A DNA stretch of 64,000 nucleotides from Archilochus colubris (GCA_023079485.1 CM041115.1:25231505-25295504), one strand, 5' to 3'; positions 40,250 through 52,800 are shown, counted from the first letter of the stretch. A program made the numbers and translations. The notes: a model not told the origin generated them from the letters alone.

Positions 40250-41164
40250 AAGTATTTTTCAAGCTGTTGGGAACTAACATTTTTTGTTTGTATTTCATCA
40301 TTCTAATTAGTTTTTGAAAAGTTCCCTAGGTGATTACACTTAGCTAATTTTATGAAGTTTCATTTTATTCATTATACAGGACAGCTCATTAATGCTGGAA
40401 ATTTAAGGAACATTGTGTAACCATTGAACTACAAACATCTTGCAGATGTACTGTTGTTGTCATTATTTGACAGCAGTTTGATGACTGTACAGAAATACTC
40501 TTTCAGAAGTTACAGATAAAGTGGTTGTTTTTTCATGTAAAATCAGCTCTAGATGTTTAACTAGAATACTAATAATGTATATCAGATATTTAACAAAGGA
40601 AGTCTTCAAAATTATTTCCCTGAAAGTAGTTTCTTCATTATTTTTCAAGCTTGCTTGTGATCGCTCACAGTATGAAACCTTTTTATATTCTCTTCATTTC
40701 TCCCTGTCAGTTGTTCTCACTTTCAGCATCCAGTTGTACTGATTTACATGAACAACCTCCATTTCATTAGTCATAATGAAAACAAGGGCAGGTTACGTCA
40801 CGTTTCTCTGACTGTGTTTTCAAAAACAGAACCATATAACTGCATTAGAACATACTTAATGTTATCATAAAAGACACAAAAAACTGGAGCTCAACTTTAT
40901 GTTAAGCTGTGGAGTTGATACATGCTTACAAAAACAGAAAAATGCAAAATCAAGGCTTCCAATCTGCTCTTCCTATATTGCATAGATTTCTAGGAGCACA
41001 TGTGGTCTGTAACTTCATGCTGTGATTTGGGATCTAAACAGCAATCAGCACAATAGGAAGCAGCAGTCTGACAGCCACTGCATCAGATTTTATAGTCCCT
41101 TTTGGATAGCTTTAAAGATATAAAAGTATGCTTTCAATAATAGCATATGAGGCACCAGTATCTC
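40250..41164 (+). other. FBXL17 intron between CR1 copies
   Basis: AT-rich intron in which I see no gene, RNA or recognisable repeat. Confidence 0.5.
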
Positions 41165-41275
41165 TATGAGAATGCTGTGGAATACAGTGTCAAAGGCTTT
41201 ACTAAAATCCAGATAGAAAATATCCCCAGCCTTGCCCTCATCCGCTAGGTCGGTGGCCTGGTCATAGGAGAACAG
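41165..41275 (-). mobile_element. Displaced CR1 RT-domain fragment
   Basis: About 110 bp which on the minus strand encode DLADEGKAGDIFYLDFSKAF and then DTVFHSIL, the RT block containing the first catalytic aspartate. It lies immediately beyond the truncated 3' side of the larger minus-strand CR1 at 41276-42280, where CR1 3' UTR should be. That larger copy lacks most of this segment at its proper place (near 42020). Confidence 0.75.
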
Positions 41276-42280
41276 ATTTTCCTCTTCATGCTAGACAACC
41301 CCAGTTCCTTCAGCTGCATAACTTGTTCTCAAGGACCTTCACCAGCTTCATTATCCTTCTCTTGACATGCTTCAGCACCTCAGTGTCCTTCTTGTAGTGA
41401 GGGGCCCAAAACTGAACACTCTATTTGAAGTGTGGCCTCACCAGTGCCAATTACAGGGACCCAAACACTTCCTTTCTCCTGATGGCCATACTGTTCCTGA
41501 TTCGGGCCAGGATGCCATTGGCCTTCTCGGCCACATGGGCACACTCCTGGCTCATGTTCAGCCAGATGTCGATTGACACCCCCTGGTCCTTTTCCTCTGA
41601 GCAGCTCTCCAGCCACTCTTCGCCAGCCTGCAGGACCTGACACTTAGCTTTGGTGAAACCTCCATACAGCCAGTCTGGGCCCATCAACCTGGCCTGGCTG
41701 GGTACCTCCATAGAGCCTTTCTACTCTCAAGTAGATCCAACACTCCCACCCAACTCAGTGTCATCTGCCAACTTACTGAGAGGGCACTTTATCTGCCCAT
41801 CTAGATTATCAATGAAGGTGTTAAAAGAGAACTCTTTCCTCACTGAGCCCTGGGGAACACCACTTGTGACCAGCATTTAACTCCATTCCCCACAATTCTT
41901 TGGGCCCAGCCATCCAGTCAGATTCTTTACCCAGTGAAGAGTATGCTGGTCTAGGTGATATATAGCTGGCTTTTCCGGGAGAATGCTGTGAGAAACAGTA
42001 TCAAAGGCTTTATTTACATACTCCATAATGGCACTCAAGGTGATCTGCTCCCTAACCTGGCACCAAGGTCAGATCAACAGGTCTGTAGTTCCCTGGATCC
42101 TCCTTCTGGCTCTTCTTGTAGATAGGGGTCACATCTGCCAATCTTCAGTCCACCGAGGCCTCTCCAGAGATTTACCAGAACTGCTGGTATATGATCAAAA
42201 GCGGCTTGCTGAGCGCTTCCGCTTCATTCTCTCAATATCCTTGGGTGGATCCCATCTTCCCCCATAGACTTGTATATGTC
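41276..42280 (-). mobile_element. CR1 LINE fragment lacking its 3' end
   Basis: A minus-strand CR1 of an older subfamily. The right end is in the RT fingers region (complement of the block usually translated as DPHKSMGPDG). It includes the RT end and the NSMAIRRKEVF region and finishes around the [19 protein letters not shown] block near 41280, so the final 3' UTR and octamers are missing. Within it, near 42018-42030, sequence jumps from the KAFDTV block (complement) to the upstream PGK(I/V)MEQ-type region, an internal deletion. Many stops. Dead copy. Confidence 0.88.
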
Positions 42281-45200
42281 ATCTCTGAATACTACTAAGC
42301 TGTTGAATTTAACAGCAACTTTAAGTAACAGATTTATTAGACTGGGTACATATTTTTTAAATAAGCCCAGAGTCCATTAATTGTTTTGAAAAGATTTAAT
42401 TTATATTTCCTTGTGTATCCCTTCTACCTGTGTAGAGAGGTTCAGGTAAGAGTTTTGATTTCTTTGTTACTACGACACAATGTTTCTGGTTTTGGTTTTG
42501 AAATAAAAGTAGTCATCTTTACAAGTCTGTAGCATTTCTTCTCAATACTCTCCTGATGCAAAAAAATAGTATTATTTACATGTTCATAGGGTCAGTCATC
42601 TTATCACAGAAAGGCAATCATTACCCAAGCTTGGTAAGATGTGGTAGATTTGTGCTGGCTATTTTCAGTCATCTTTTTGTCCTTCAGACGTGGCTTCCAG
42701 GAAAATTGGCTCTGTTATTTTCTAGGGGATCAATGTCAGGCTTACTTTCTTCCATTTGCAGACAGACTGCTTTTATGGCAATGATAGAAATTACTCCAAT
42801 GCAAACTAATGCAAAGAAAACAAGTTATGTTTTAGTGTCCTCAAGCAAGTGGAAATACAGCCAATATGTTTTTAACACTTTGGTCCACAGGGACTAATTT
42901 GTCTTAAGACTATGGGGTTAGAAACAGTGGCTACTACCACTTTTGCAGTCCATTGCTAAAATTAGTGTTTTTTAATGTTTGAGAGGTCTTCAGTCAGGAT
43001 AGGACCATATATGCTGCATGTCTTTCGGTTTCCAGTACTAGAATCTTTTTGCCTCTTTCTATTGAAGATTTTGGTGTTTTATTTTGTTTTGTGCTGTTGG
43101 TAATCATTGAGCAAAAGATGTATTTTTTAATTTTAGCATTAATTCATTGTTGTCATGGTGAAATTTCTACTTAGGAGTCCTGTACAATAAAAAACAAACC
43201 ATTTTATATTATTTTGTCCACAGCTAAGCCTTGTTCTTAATGTGGGTGTCTGGGGAGACAGCTGTTTACCACTTGTTGAGTTAAAGATCTTTTTGAAAGA
43301 TCACTCTTTTCTGTTTTTTCAATTTTATTTCTAGTTTATGGCAGTTTTGCTTACATTTTAGGACAACAGGCAGTTGTTTTAATAACCTTTGTACAAATAT
43401 ACTATTTTTGTACGTGGTTTTAATCTGGCCAAATAGGGAAAAAAAAATAGGAAGCATTAAGATTAATTCTACTAGGGAAATCATAACCCTGTTAATTCTA
43501 TCATGTTTCTAGAGGTTTGAATTGTAGGGCACAAGTTGATATAGCAGTATCCCCTTTTTCTATGTGGTAGCTAACAAATGCAATAATGTAAATGAAAGAT
43601 AGAAAAGACCATTCAACTTGGGTTGTTTGGTCACTAATATTTTACATAACTCAAGCAGATGAGAGTAACTCCACAACTCTATCAATACAAGGAGAGTGTC
43701 CCACAGGCTACTATCTGAACTGTTACACCGTTTTCTTATAAAGGTATAATATCCCTTGCTATTTTTTAATTACATCTACTTGTTGCAATTTTAACTCTCA
43801 TAATCTTCCAATTTGTTTTTTAAATAGTCTCTTTGAAAGCAAGTACATGGCTGTCAAAGTCACCTTACTAACTTTTGGCTATGTAATAAGTAAAAGATAA
43901 TGGAAGGTTGTAAAAGAGGACTGTTACTTGGTAATAGTTGGTTGATTTCTACTCTGTAAAACCCTTAGGGAGGTTGCAAATTTTAAATTCTAATCCTCGC
44001 CTATTTAAATGCTTTTGACATTAATAATAAAAATAATTTAGTAAACAAATGCCAATGGTTTTTGCATGTGTGCATGTCTATGTGTAATGCCCTGATGTCT
44101 GAGTGACAGCTATCAAAACCAATTTTTAAAAACATCTATTGCCAGTCCTCAGTTAAAATGCAATGCCTTTTACACATGCAGTATGTTAGGTGATAATAGG
44201 AAAAAAACAGCAACACGGCTGAACCTCACATAAGTTTATTTTCACTTAAATTGAACTATAATTCTGAAATTAAGGAACTACTCTATTGTGTCCATGTGGT
44301 AGGTGCACATCAGTAAAATATGCTTAATGGATATATATAATTTAGTATTTTGTCACAGTCCATAACAATTACTATTTTATATTTTCCTTATGAGGAAATA
44401 CTAGCCACTGCATGTACTCGCTGCACAAATTGCAAAAGTAACCAATTTTATGGATTAAGCAAATTAAAATGGTTTAAGGCTAAAAGAACACCATGCAGGA
44501 GAGTCTCAGGAAGGACTTAATAGTGGGGAAAAATGCAGGAAAACAGGTTTTTGAACAAAATAATCACCCTCGGGAGAAAGCTTTTGAGAAAAGAAAAGGA
44601 GAAGAAAGGGAGCAGATTATTGCATTTTCACCCTCTGGACAATCGCCATCTCGCTGCCGCGATCGCTGCCTTTCCTAAGCCGATGGCGGTGGTGCTGCTG
44701 CTGCTGTCCCCCTCTCACTGCTCTTCTCGCTGCTCTTGTTGCTACTTCTTGTCGCTGCTCCCTGTTGTTGCTAAATTTTCTCCTTTTTCTTCTGAATTTT
44801 TAAAGTAAAAACTTGCTTCTTCTCATCAATCATTGCCAGAGATTGCACATTGTTAAATGCAGGCCTCCCCTTTGGTATTCAGACTTCCCTGGAATTTTTT
44901 GGTTCTTGTATTTGATACCAATTTGCATTACCTGTCTGGCAGCTCTGAATTGGGAGCCATTCTTGGTTTGCATTTTATCTTACTGGTTCTGTTACTTCCA
45001 GGTAGCTGTTACCATATGAAAGGATAGGGCTATCTTTTTATACAGAGCAAAGGGGCTGTCTCACACCAGCTTGAATGTAATTTTGCTGATTCAAGAGACA
45101 TTTTTTTTATTTTCAATTAGTACCGCATAGCATAGATGGAAAATAACTGAGAAAATCCTCAAGATGATGCCCTCACTCATCCCCCCCTGACTTTGTTAGA

Positions 45201-46214
45201 TGTGAGACGTCAGTGCTTGCCTAGATCTGGTCAAGAAGTAGTTAACCATGGCAACATTCACATTACAGCCATTAGTTTCACAGATTACATACAGTTAAGC
45301 AAAGACCTTTCCTCTGTGATTAAGGTAGTAATTTCTGCCTGCAGCAGCAGATGCATTTAGCTATGTCAGTTTAACTTAATCAGTTTAAAATAAAATGAGG
45401 TTAACTTACTATTTGCTTTTAATGGTGCTACATTAAGGGCGAAATTTGTCTTATTCTGCCAACTATCCCAGCTGGTCTTCTGAAAGATGCTACTGCTACC
45501 TGCAGACCTGGTCCTGCATATGTCCTTCCACCTTCTCAATTATAAAAAGGTATTGTTACAACTGGAAAACATTTTTGCTTAATACAGCTAAAGTCTGTGT
45601 GGGTGATTCTGCAATTCCAGTTCGAGACATTACAGTTTATGTTCTGCAATGTAGGAGCTGTGCATCATCTGCTTTCCATTTCACCATCCTGGTTCTGGAA
45701 AAAGAAATATGATGTCTTGCTTCTGCTAAAATAAATGGGAGTTTAAAAATGAGAAAATAGAGTTGGATGCATTGTTAAATATTCATATATTGTGAGGTTA
45801 CTATGTCAAAGCCAAAATCTTTAAACTACAGGGTGGTTTTTGTATGCCCAGCTCTACTTACTTTCAGTGTATCATGTTCTGCTAGGTCATTCACTGTGTT
45901 TTTAAACCCGGTTGTCATTACTACTGGAACACACTTTGTTCTTTACTGCTGACTGTGCTACAAGTTCCTAAGTCACGGAATCCAAACTTAAATTATAAGG
46001 CTTTTGCTGTATGTTTTCTTGTTTAATTGCTGATGGACTTAATGCAAATAGCAGTGTATTGTGATTATTGTGGGCAAATGCAGAACGAAAGGGAAAAAAG
46101 CTGTTGAGCAATGTAAATATTTTCTTTGCTGAAACTTGCATATTTTCCTCATACTAGTGGAAGAAATATGTGTACTCAAACTGTGTGATATCATTCATTT
46201 AAATCTGCTTGACT
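42281..46214 (+). other. FBXL17 intron between CR1 copies
   Basis: AT-rich intron apart from a sharply GC- and CpG-richer block at 44636-44790, listed separately. No credible exon was found. Confidence 0.5.
44636..44790 (+). repeat. CpG- and CTG-rich block, possible LTR or CpG islet
   Basis: A roughly 155-bp stretch with repeated GCTG/CGCTG units (about 44650-44670, 44690-44707, 44722-44763), around nine CpG dinucleotides and a GCGATCGC palindrome (44659-44666), set in AT-rich intron. A 91-codon frame crosses it (44533-44808) but is just translation of the repeat and resembles no known protein. The flanks (44493-45019) might be the rest of a solo LTR, because some avian ERV LTRs carry similar CGCTGC tracts, but I cannot locate paired TG...CA ends or a target duplication. 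Confidence 0.4.
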
Positions 46215-47153
46215 ACCACAGGATTTCTTGGCAGAGTTATGTTGCAAAGCCAATGTCCATCATATTTGAAAAGTCTTGTCAGTGTGGTGAAATTTCTGCT
46301 AACTGGAGAAGGGGAAATACAAGCCCCATTTTCAAAAAAAATGGAAAAAAAGAAGAACCAGAGAACTACAGGCCAGTCAGTCTCACCTCTATGCCTGGCA
46401 AGATCATGGAGCAGATCCTGCTGAAAGCTGTGCTAAGGCAAGCAGATAAGAAAGAGGTGATTGGTGACAGCCAGCACAGCTCCACCAAGGGCAAGTCCTG
46501 CCTGACTGATTTGGTGCCTTTTGCGATGGGGTCACAGCCACAGTGGACAAAGGCAGAGCAACAGACATCGTCTACCCAGATCTGTGCAAATCATTCGACA
46601 CTGTCCCACATGACATTCTGATCTCTAAACTGGAAAAATACGGAGTTGATGGACGAAGCACTCATTGGATAAGGAACTGCCTGGTCGCACCCAAAGAGTT
46701 GTGATCAATAGCTCAGGGTCCAAACGGAGATGTGTGAAGAGTGGGGTTCATCAAGGGTCAGTACTCAGACCCATGCTATTTAACACCTTTGACAGCAAAA
46801 TGGACAGTGGAATCAAATGCATTCTCAGCATGTTTGCTGATGACACCAAACTGTGTGGTGAGGTCAGCACACTAGAGGGAAGGGATGCCAACCAAAGAGA
46901 CCTTGACAGATTCAAGACTTGGACTTGTGCAAACTGCATGAAGTTCAACAAGGCCTAGTGCAAGGTTCTGCACCTGGGTCAAGGCAATCCCATCCACGAA
47001 TACAGGTTGGGAGGAGAAAGGATTTCAGACAGCCCTGAGGAGAAGGACTTGTGGGTGGTGGTGGAGCAGAAGCTTAACATGAGGCGTCAATATGCACTTG
47101 CAGCCCAGAAAGGCAACTGTGTCCTGGGCTGCATCAAAAGAAGCACAGAGAGC
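46215..47153 (+). mobile_element. CR1 LINE RT-region fragment lacking its 3' end
   Basis: A plus-strand CR1 that begins in the RT fingers ([20 protein letters not shown]). It includes [20 protein letters not shown], the catalytic block FADDTKLCGEV with both aspartates intact (about 46835-46860), and the KEDLGVMVDQKLNMS-equivalent region. It stops abruptly near 47153 after SKRSTES. Sequence beyond is unrelated. Losing the 3' end is unusual for target-primed LINE insertion, so a later deletion is likely. A 161-codon frame (46136-46621) and a 97-codon frame (46665-46958) cover it but are separated by frameshifts. Confidence 0.92.
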
Positions 47154-49558
47154 TGAACAGAAAGTCAAACATAGTCATGTCACATTCCGGGACTCTTTAA
47201 GAATGGCTAGGGTTTAGGTGGTGGTAAGGAATGCTGCCAGAGAAAGCCAAACAAACCCACTATCCATTCAGCAGTCCCTAATCTGAGGTATACTTCAGCC
47301 ATGTTTTGTGTTTTAGTGTCATACCTGATACACAGATTGATTTAAGAATGAAATTTCCTTCAATTACTTGCATATATATGAAAGTGCATCACAGGTGAAA
47401 ATAGCAGATAAACAGTTGTCTGAAAATCCTTCTGAACTGCAAAATGTATTCATTTAGAAAGATTTGCTTCCTGTATGGCACAGTCCAATTTTTTTTTCAA
47501 GTTTTTCTTTTCAAGTTTTTTTTTTGTTGTTTTTTTTTTTTAATAAGTATTGTTACTTGTACCAGAACATGGTATCATTAAAGTTGTATTCTGGCTTTCC
47601 TGGTAATAGGCAGAATAAAGTAATTGCATTGTAGTCCAAAAATCATACATATGCACTTTGATATGGAAACTTACTTATGTTTTCCAAGTCCCAGAGATGA
47701 CCTTTTTCATTATTTTAACATTTCAGAGAAGTAACAGTAACAACAATTGGCTTATTAAAATACAGATGTTCAGAAGACAAGCAGTGAAGACCTGGTTTTC
47801 AAAGAGTTGTTGTGATCTGTTTTTTGGTAATTATTTTTTAATTATTTCAATAATTATATTTTTTCCATTGTGAAAAAGATAAGAATATTTTATCTTTATA
47901 TAAAAAAATCCAGAAACCAGATTTAACTACAGTCCTTCTATATAAATTAAATTGTTTACCCCCTCCTTCCAAATGCCAGAATACAAAGAATAGCATATAG
48001 AACGATGAACTAACATGTTTAAAATTAGGTTTTTCTATAGAAATTGTTTTCTGTGAATATTCTGTTACAAAATTGTATATATTAATCAGATAATCTTTTA
48101 TTCTTTCAATTTGTTTAACATAACTGGCAATAATCTAATGGAAATCTCTCATTTTTCCTGCATTACTTCAAGTCTGTAACATTTTGTGTGAAGTACACTA
48201 ATTTATAATTGCCATAGCTTTTGTTATTGTGAAATACACATAGAAAGGTTCTGACTGTCTTTCTCTAATTTTTATTAAGGTAGTATTTTAAAAGGACCCT
48301 GAAAACCAAAAAAAAGTACAACATTTAGGTTCTGCTATACATATAAATAAAATATGAAAAATTAGGAGTTACTTTCTAGGGATGTGTGGGGAAGAAAATA
48401 GAAGTCGGTATTGTCCTATAAAATAATTAAATTAAATCAGGTCTTCCTAACTGTTTTTGTTTGTTTCCTGCCAGGAGGTTCTGTAGCATGAACAGTACTA
48501 TCCCACAGATGTTGAAATATCCTTCAAAGATATTTTCATTATAATTAGATTATTTACCCATCTTCCTTTCCAGCAACTGCATTGTAACCTGTTAAAACTA
48601 TAAGCATTCCATCCCTTGTCTACACACAGATGGCTGACTCCTATACCTATAACTTTTTTTCTTGAATTGAGGATTTAGCTTCTGCAGGATGTTGCTCACT
48701 TCTCTTAACATGAAAATTGTTCTAATCCATGGTAACCAGGATGCTAGTTACTTTATCCTTTCTGTCATTCAAACAAGCCATGTCATGATAAAACTTTCCC
48801 AACCCGATCCATACCATGCCTCATGGAAACCATACCTAGTTTCTTCTCCCTACCATTTTTCAGCCCTTTCAGGACTGCCAGATTCTCTTTTCTTTCCTTT
48901 TATAAAGGTTCAAGTTTTTGTTTTAATCCCTTCTGGCTTTTTAATAATTTTCCTTTTCATTGGAAAAGGGTTCATGAAGAAAACATGAAAGTGAGACATA
49001 GTGTTGTTACTTCAGCATCAATATGAACAATAGAAAATAAATGAGATTTTAAAATATAGTTATAAAATGTATGACATAAGATACCCACAGGGTTTCCCCA
49101 AACCACTTTGCTGGAACAGAAAGTGTCCTGTTATTCTCTGTGCTGTCATTGCAATATTATTTTCTGAAAAAGTGTTAGTGGTATTAAATATGTTTTCTCT
49201 GAGGAGTGAGGTGGAAATGTTATTTTATTTGTTCTTTCAATTTCAATTAATGTATTCTTGATCTTTCAAAAAAAGTAATTAAAAGAATCCATATAGATTA
49301 TCTGTGCCAACTGGTCTATTTATCTCAAGTGACAGATAGAAAAAATATATAGGAAGATGTGTTTGTCTAAGTGTTTTTGCGTATGTTTGCACATATGTGT
49401 GTTCCTAATTAGAAGAGACAGCTATTTCCTAGTTTAAAAGGTTGAAATACAAGATCTTTTACATGACAACTGCTTCTCAGATTTAAGCCCAGCATCTTTT
49501 ATAACTAGGCTAACCATCACCACAAGCTATACAGTTTCTATCTTTAATGTCTTTACAG
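47154..49558 (+). other. FBXL17 intron up to the penultimate exon
   Basis: AT-rich sequence with a T-rich tract containing two TCAAGTTTTT units (about 47489-47541). The last 20 bases before the exon form the polypyrimidine tract and ACAG acceptor (to 49558). Nothing else was recognised. Confidence 0.6.
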
Positions 49559-49701
49559 CTCTGGTAGCCATCGGACGATACAGCAAGACAATAGAGACAG
49601 TGGATGTTGGATGGTGCAAAGAAATCACAGACCATGGAGCTACCCAAATTGCACAAAGCAGCAAGTCTCTCAGATATTTAGGGCTCATGAGATGTGATCA
49701 G
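49559..49701 (+). CDS. FBXL17: FBXL17 penultimate coding exon (partial gene)
   Basis: This exon encodes leucine-rich repeats of FBXL17, the substrate-recognition subunit of an SCF (SKP1-CUL1-F-box) ubiquitin ligase. The family is known for dimerisation quality control, in which FBXL17 captures aberrant BTB-domain dimers for degradation. The exon is 143 bp: two bases completing a split codon, then 47 codons with no stop. It reads LVAIGRYSKTIETVDVGWCK, then EITDHGA, and ends with LRYLGLMRCDQ. This is the cysteine-containing LRR pattern (VGWCKEITDHGA, LGLMRCDQ) typical of FBXL proteins. It is preceded by a pyrimidine-rich tract and ACAG acceptor (ends 49558) and followed by a GTAAGG donor (from 49702). 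The acceptor intron is phase 1 and the donor intron phase 0. The F-box and earlier repeats are not in the window. Assignment rests on recognising the protein sequence and on agreement with the terminal exon downstream. Another FBXL paralogue is much less likely because the tail matches FBXL17. Confidence 0.93.
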
Positions 49702-49869
49702 GTAAGGAGCATTTGCATGAAGTGGTGCCAGCTTGTAAGTGAATGTGTTGATGTGTGTATGTGTGGGTTAGGGAGAGAGAGAGAGACAGAAAGATTTCTG
49801 TGTTTATTGACAAACAGGCTTGTCATTCACTACTGTCTAACTCTTAATGTAATATGTTTACATACTTAG
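49702..49869 (+). other. In-frame intronic extension of FBXL17 exon (possible alternative C-terminus)
   Basis: If the donor at 49702 were not used, the FBXL17 frame would stay open for 55 more codons before the TAG at 49867-49869. The extension begins VRSICMKWCQ, is cysteine-rich and contains a short RERETER stretch produced by a GA microsatellite at about 49773-49785. It looks non-conserved and intron-derived. Its interest is that a polyadenylation hexamer follows the stop almost at once. Without transcript data it is only a potential truncated isoform lacking the native last-exon tail. Confidence 0.35.
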
Positions 49870-49871
49870 TG

Positions 49872-49877
49872 AATAAA
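49872..49877 (+). promoter_or_regulatory. Candidate intronic polyadenylation signal AATAAA
   Basis: A canonical AATAAA lies two bases after the in-frame TAG that would terminate a read-through FBXL17 transcript. About 20-50 bases downstream there are T-rich runs (around 49907-49912 and 49922-49926) that could serve as a downstream element. AATAAA is common by chance in AT-rich introns, so only its position makes it notable. Confidence 0.3.
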
Positions 49878-52800
49878 TACCTAGAGAACTAAAGGGAGCA
49901 CTAACATTTTTGCTGACGTGCTTTTTCAAAATACATCCACAGGCTACACCCACAGCCAGAGATGATCACCAAAGTTTTATGTAATCTCTGCCCTCTGAGA
50001 ATTTTTTATATTTTTGGCTAAAAGTGATTGCTATGTCATTTTATTATTATGACAGACTACTTTGTTTTTTAAGAAGAAAGAAAGAAAAAAAAGACTAATA
50101 AAAATACTTCATTGTTCCCTCCAGTGTGATCTTTATACATCTGTTTTCTTGCTCATTTATAGTGGTTTTACAAACACAAGTGCAAGGATTTGGATAAAAC
50201 CATAATGCTAAAAAAAGAAAAATATCTAAGTCCTTATTATATAGTTTTCCTACTTGGTATATATTAAGAATGCCTATAAATTTTAGTATCTTAGTAGAAA
50301 AGGGGATGACAAGGTAGTCCACATGCACATCACCCTGCAAGGAATTGTGAGGCTTAAGGAATCATGTCCATGTTGCAAGAACAGAGATCGAGAGACCTGG
50401 GAATACAGCAAAAATAGCTGAAAGCTATTGGAGGTCCAGCATCTCTGAACTCAAATCTTCCAGTATACCTGCAGAGATCGTTTCTTTTCCAGCTGTCATG
50501 AAGAAAATGTCCGTCTTGTGATGGCCATCATAAGCATATTTCTTAAGCTTGCAAATTTTGGCTCAGATACAGCCTGTGGAAATACAGGTTTTTGGTCTAA
50601 GAAATTTCATTCTCAACAGTATTACCTTGCATCCTTTGCAGTGATTTACAACAATTACAAAACCCAGTATTTCAGCTGGTAAGAAGTAATGATTTCCATA
50701 TCAGTAATAAAGTTAGAAATAGCATTTTGCAAACCCAGCCTTAGATAGTTTCCAGTTTAAGGGGAGGTTGAGCACTTTGGAAGAATTGCTCTATTTTAAA
50801 GCTGCCTCCACTTAATCTTCTAAACATTAGTATTTTATAAGACGCGGGAGATGAAAAGAACATGTGAGTCTCTTTGACAGACTGTGCTAAGATTATGTAC
50901 TTAGAGACTGTTAAAAGGGTTATTTGACCTTGGGAATTAGATCTGCCCCTGAATCACCTGATCAATTTTACACATATATTTATTCTGTAGATTTACCTGA
51001 TGTTGAGCAAGGATCTACTAAGTGCAATAATTTATCCTGTCTTCAACATCTATAGAAAATCAATGATCTTGATGCTGAGAACAAGTTTTAGTACTTCAGC
51101 ATTTAAACTATGTACTACAGTCTGTGTTCCACTTAATTGCTGGTTAATGCTTTCCCAGCTCTTTGCAAAGGATTCTACACCATCCTTTGTGTCACCAAAA
51201 GTCCATCACTAACAGAAAAAAAAAATTTTTTTTGAGAAAGTTTTATGGAAGGTAGTGTGCCTGTCTGTGTGTGTGTGTACATGTATACAATATTTAAAAT
51301 ATGGTAGCTAAAACTTGTTAAAAAATGAGTAAATGCTGTTCCAATAAACATTGTAGTATCAGGACTATAAATGGGAATTCTTTTCTTGCTTGCAAAGCCT
51401 TGAAGGAAAAATAGCTCCACACACAGAATGTAGTAAGTATTCTTGATGTAAGAGTTTTTGGCATCTAGAAGACGCTCCCTTTTCCGCTGCACATAAAAAT
51501 TACTGAACAAACTCATGTCTTCAACTCTCTCTCCCCAGTATTATGCAGAACTAATTTTTTCCAGTGGCTGCTTCATTAAATTAAAAATGTCAGTGTCCGA
51601 CACATCATTAAAGAGAACTCTTGGGTGGTTCAGAAGGGTTCATTTAGATTACTAGAATTTTTCTATTCAAACTATTGCTGGCTTCCAGTGAAGAGGCAGT
51701 TAAAAGGTCTACCCCGTATAAGCTCATCTTCCTTTACTGAAGTACTGACTGTTATCCTACTACCAGGTATCACTTATGTCTTTCTAAGAATTCCTAGGCA
51801 TTGGAGGGGATGTACTTAAACACAGTTACATAAGGAACATAATGTAAGTAGACTTCAAATGGTTACCACTAAAGTACTCTCTGTGACCCAAGCTCTTTGG
51901 AATTTCTTTGATATGCAGTTGAAATAAATTAGAGGCATCAAGAGTTCTCCCAAGAAAGATCAGAGAGGCTGCAAGCCTGAGTAAAGGCAGGCTTTGTTTC
52001 ATGCCATTGATTATCTGAGTGCCTTCAGGCAATGTGTTTTAGTAGATGCAGAGCATTATTGATACACATCATGAATATAATCAAATTATTCATTTCTCAT
52101 CAAACTGCTATTGCCATGACCTTTCTTTTTATCATGTTTCTTGCCATCTAACATGCAAACTCTGGGAGCAGTATAGTTTTTGTCTTAAAAGAAATACCGT
52201 TGTGTTGAGAAGTCTCATAAAAAATGCTGACTTTACCATGAGATGATCATAATGAGGGCATATATCTCAGCTGGACATTTTTTAATAAGCATTTTAAAAC
52301 TATTTCTTCAAAATTTAAGTGTTGCTAAATAGCAATGTAATCACTATGTGCAAATCACATACAGAAAAAAGTCAAAGGTTATTAAATGCTAAAAGTCTCA
52401 GAACTATCTAGAGTAAAATTTTGGTTTAGAAAACATGTTTTTGCTTAGACATACAAAATATTAATTTTATTTTCAATATAAAAATATTAGAGGCAAGGTT
52501 ACTGAGCAAATGTCTCTTCTCTGTGATTTTCCCTACCACCCCATGACTTAGGCACTCTATAGCAGTGGTTCCTGCAGCTCTGAACAAACTGTTACTACTG
52601 GAAAAGTTCAGGGCAGTTTGGGCACATGAATATAAGTCCCGATAGCAGCTTAAATACTAAATTGCATCACCTTGTGTAGGAAAATTAGCACTCAGCAAGG
52701 TTTGTGAGATACTGTCATATAGATGTGGTAGTAGAATTGACTGCTTTTGGTATGAGATAGACTTCTGAGAGACTGTGATCCAGACCTCAAGAAGTATTTA

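Noticed and set aside
46136..46621. A 161-codon plus-strand open frame
   Set aside because: It contains the CR1 RT block ([20 protein letters not shown]), and its N-terminal part is just upstream intron read in frame.
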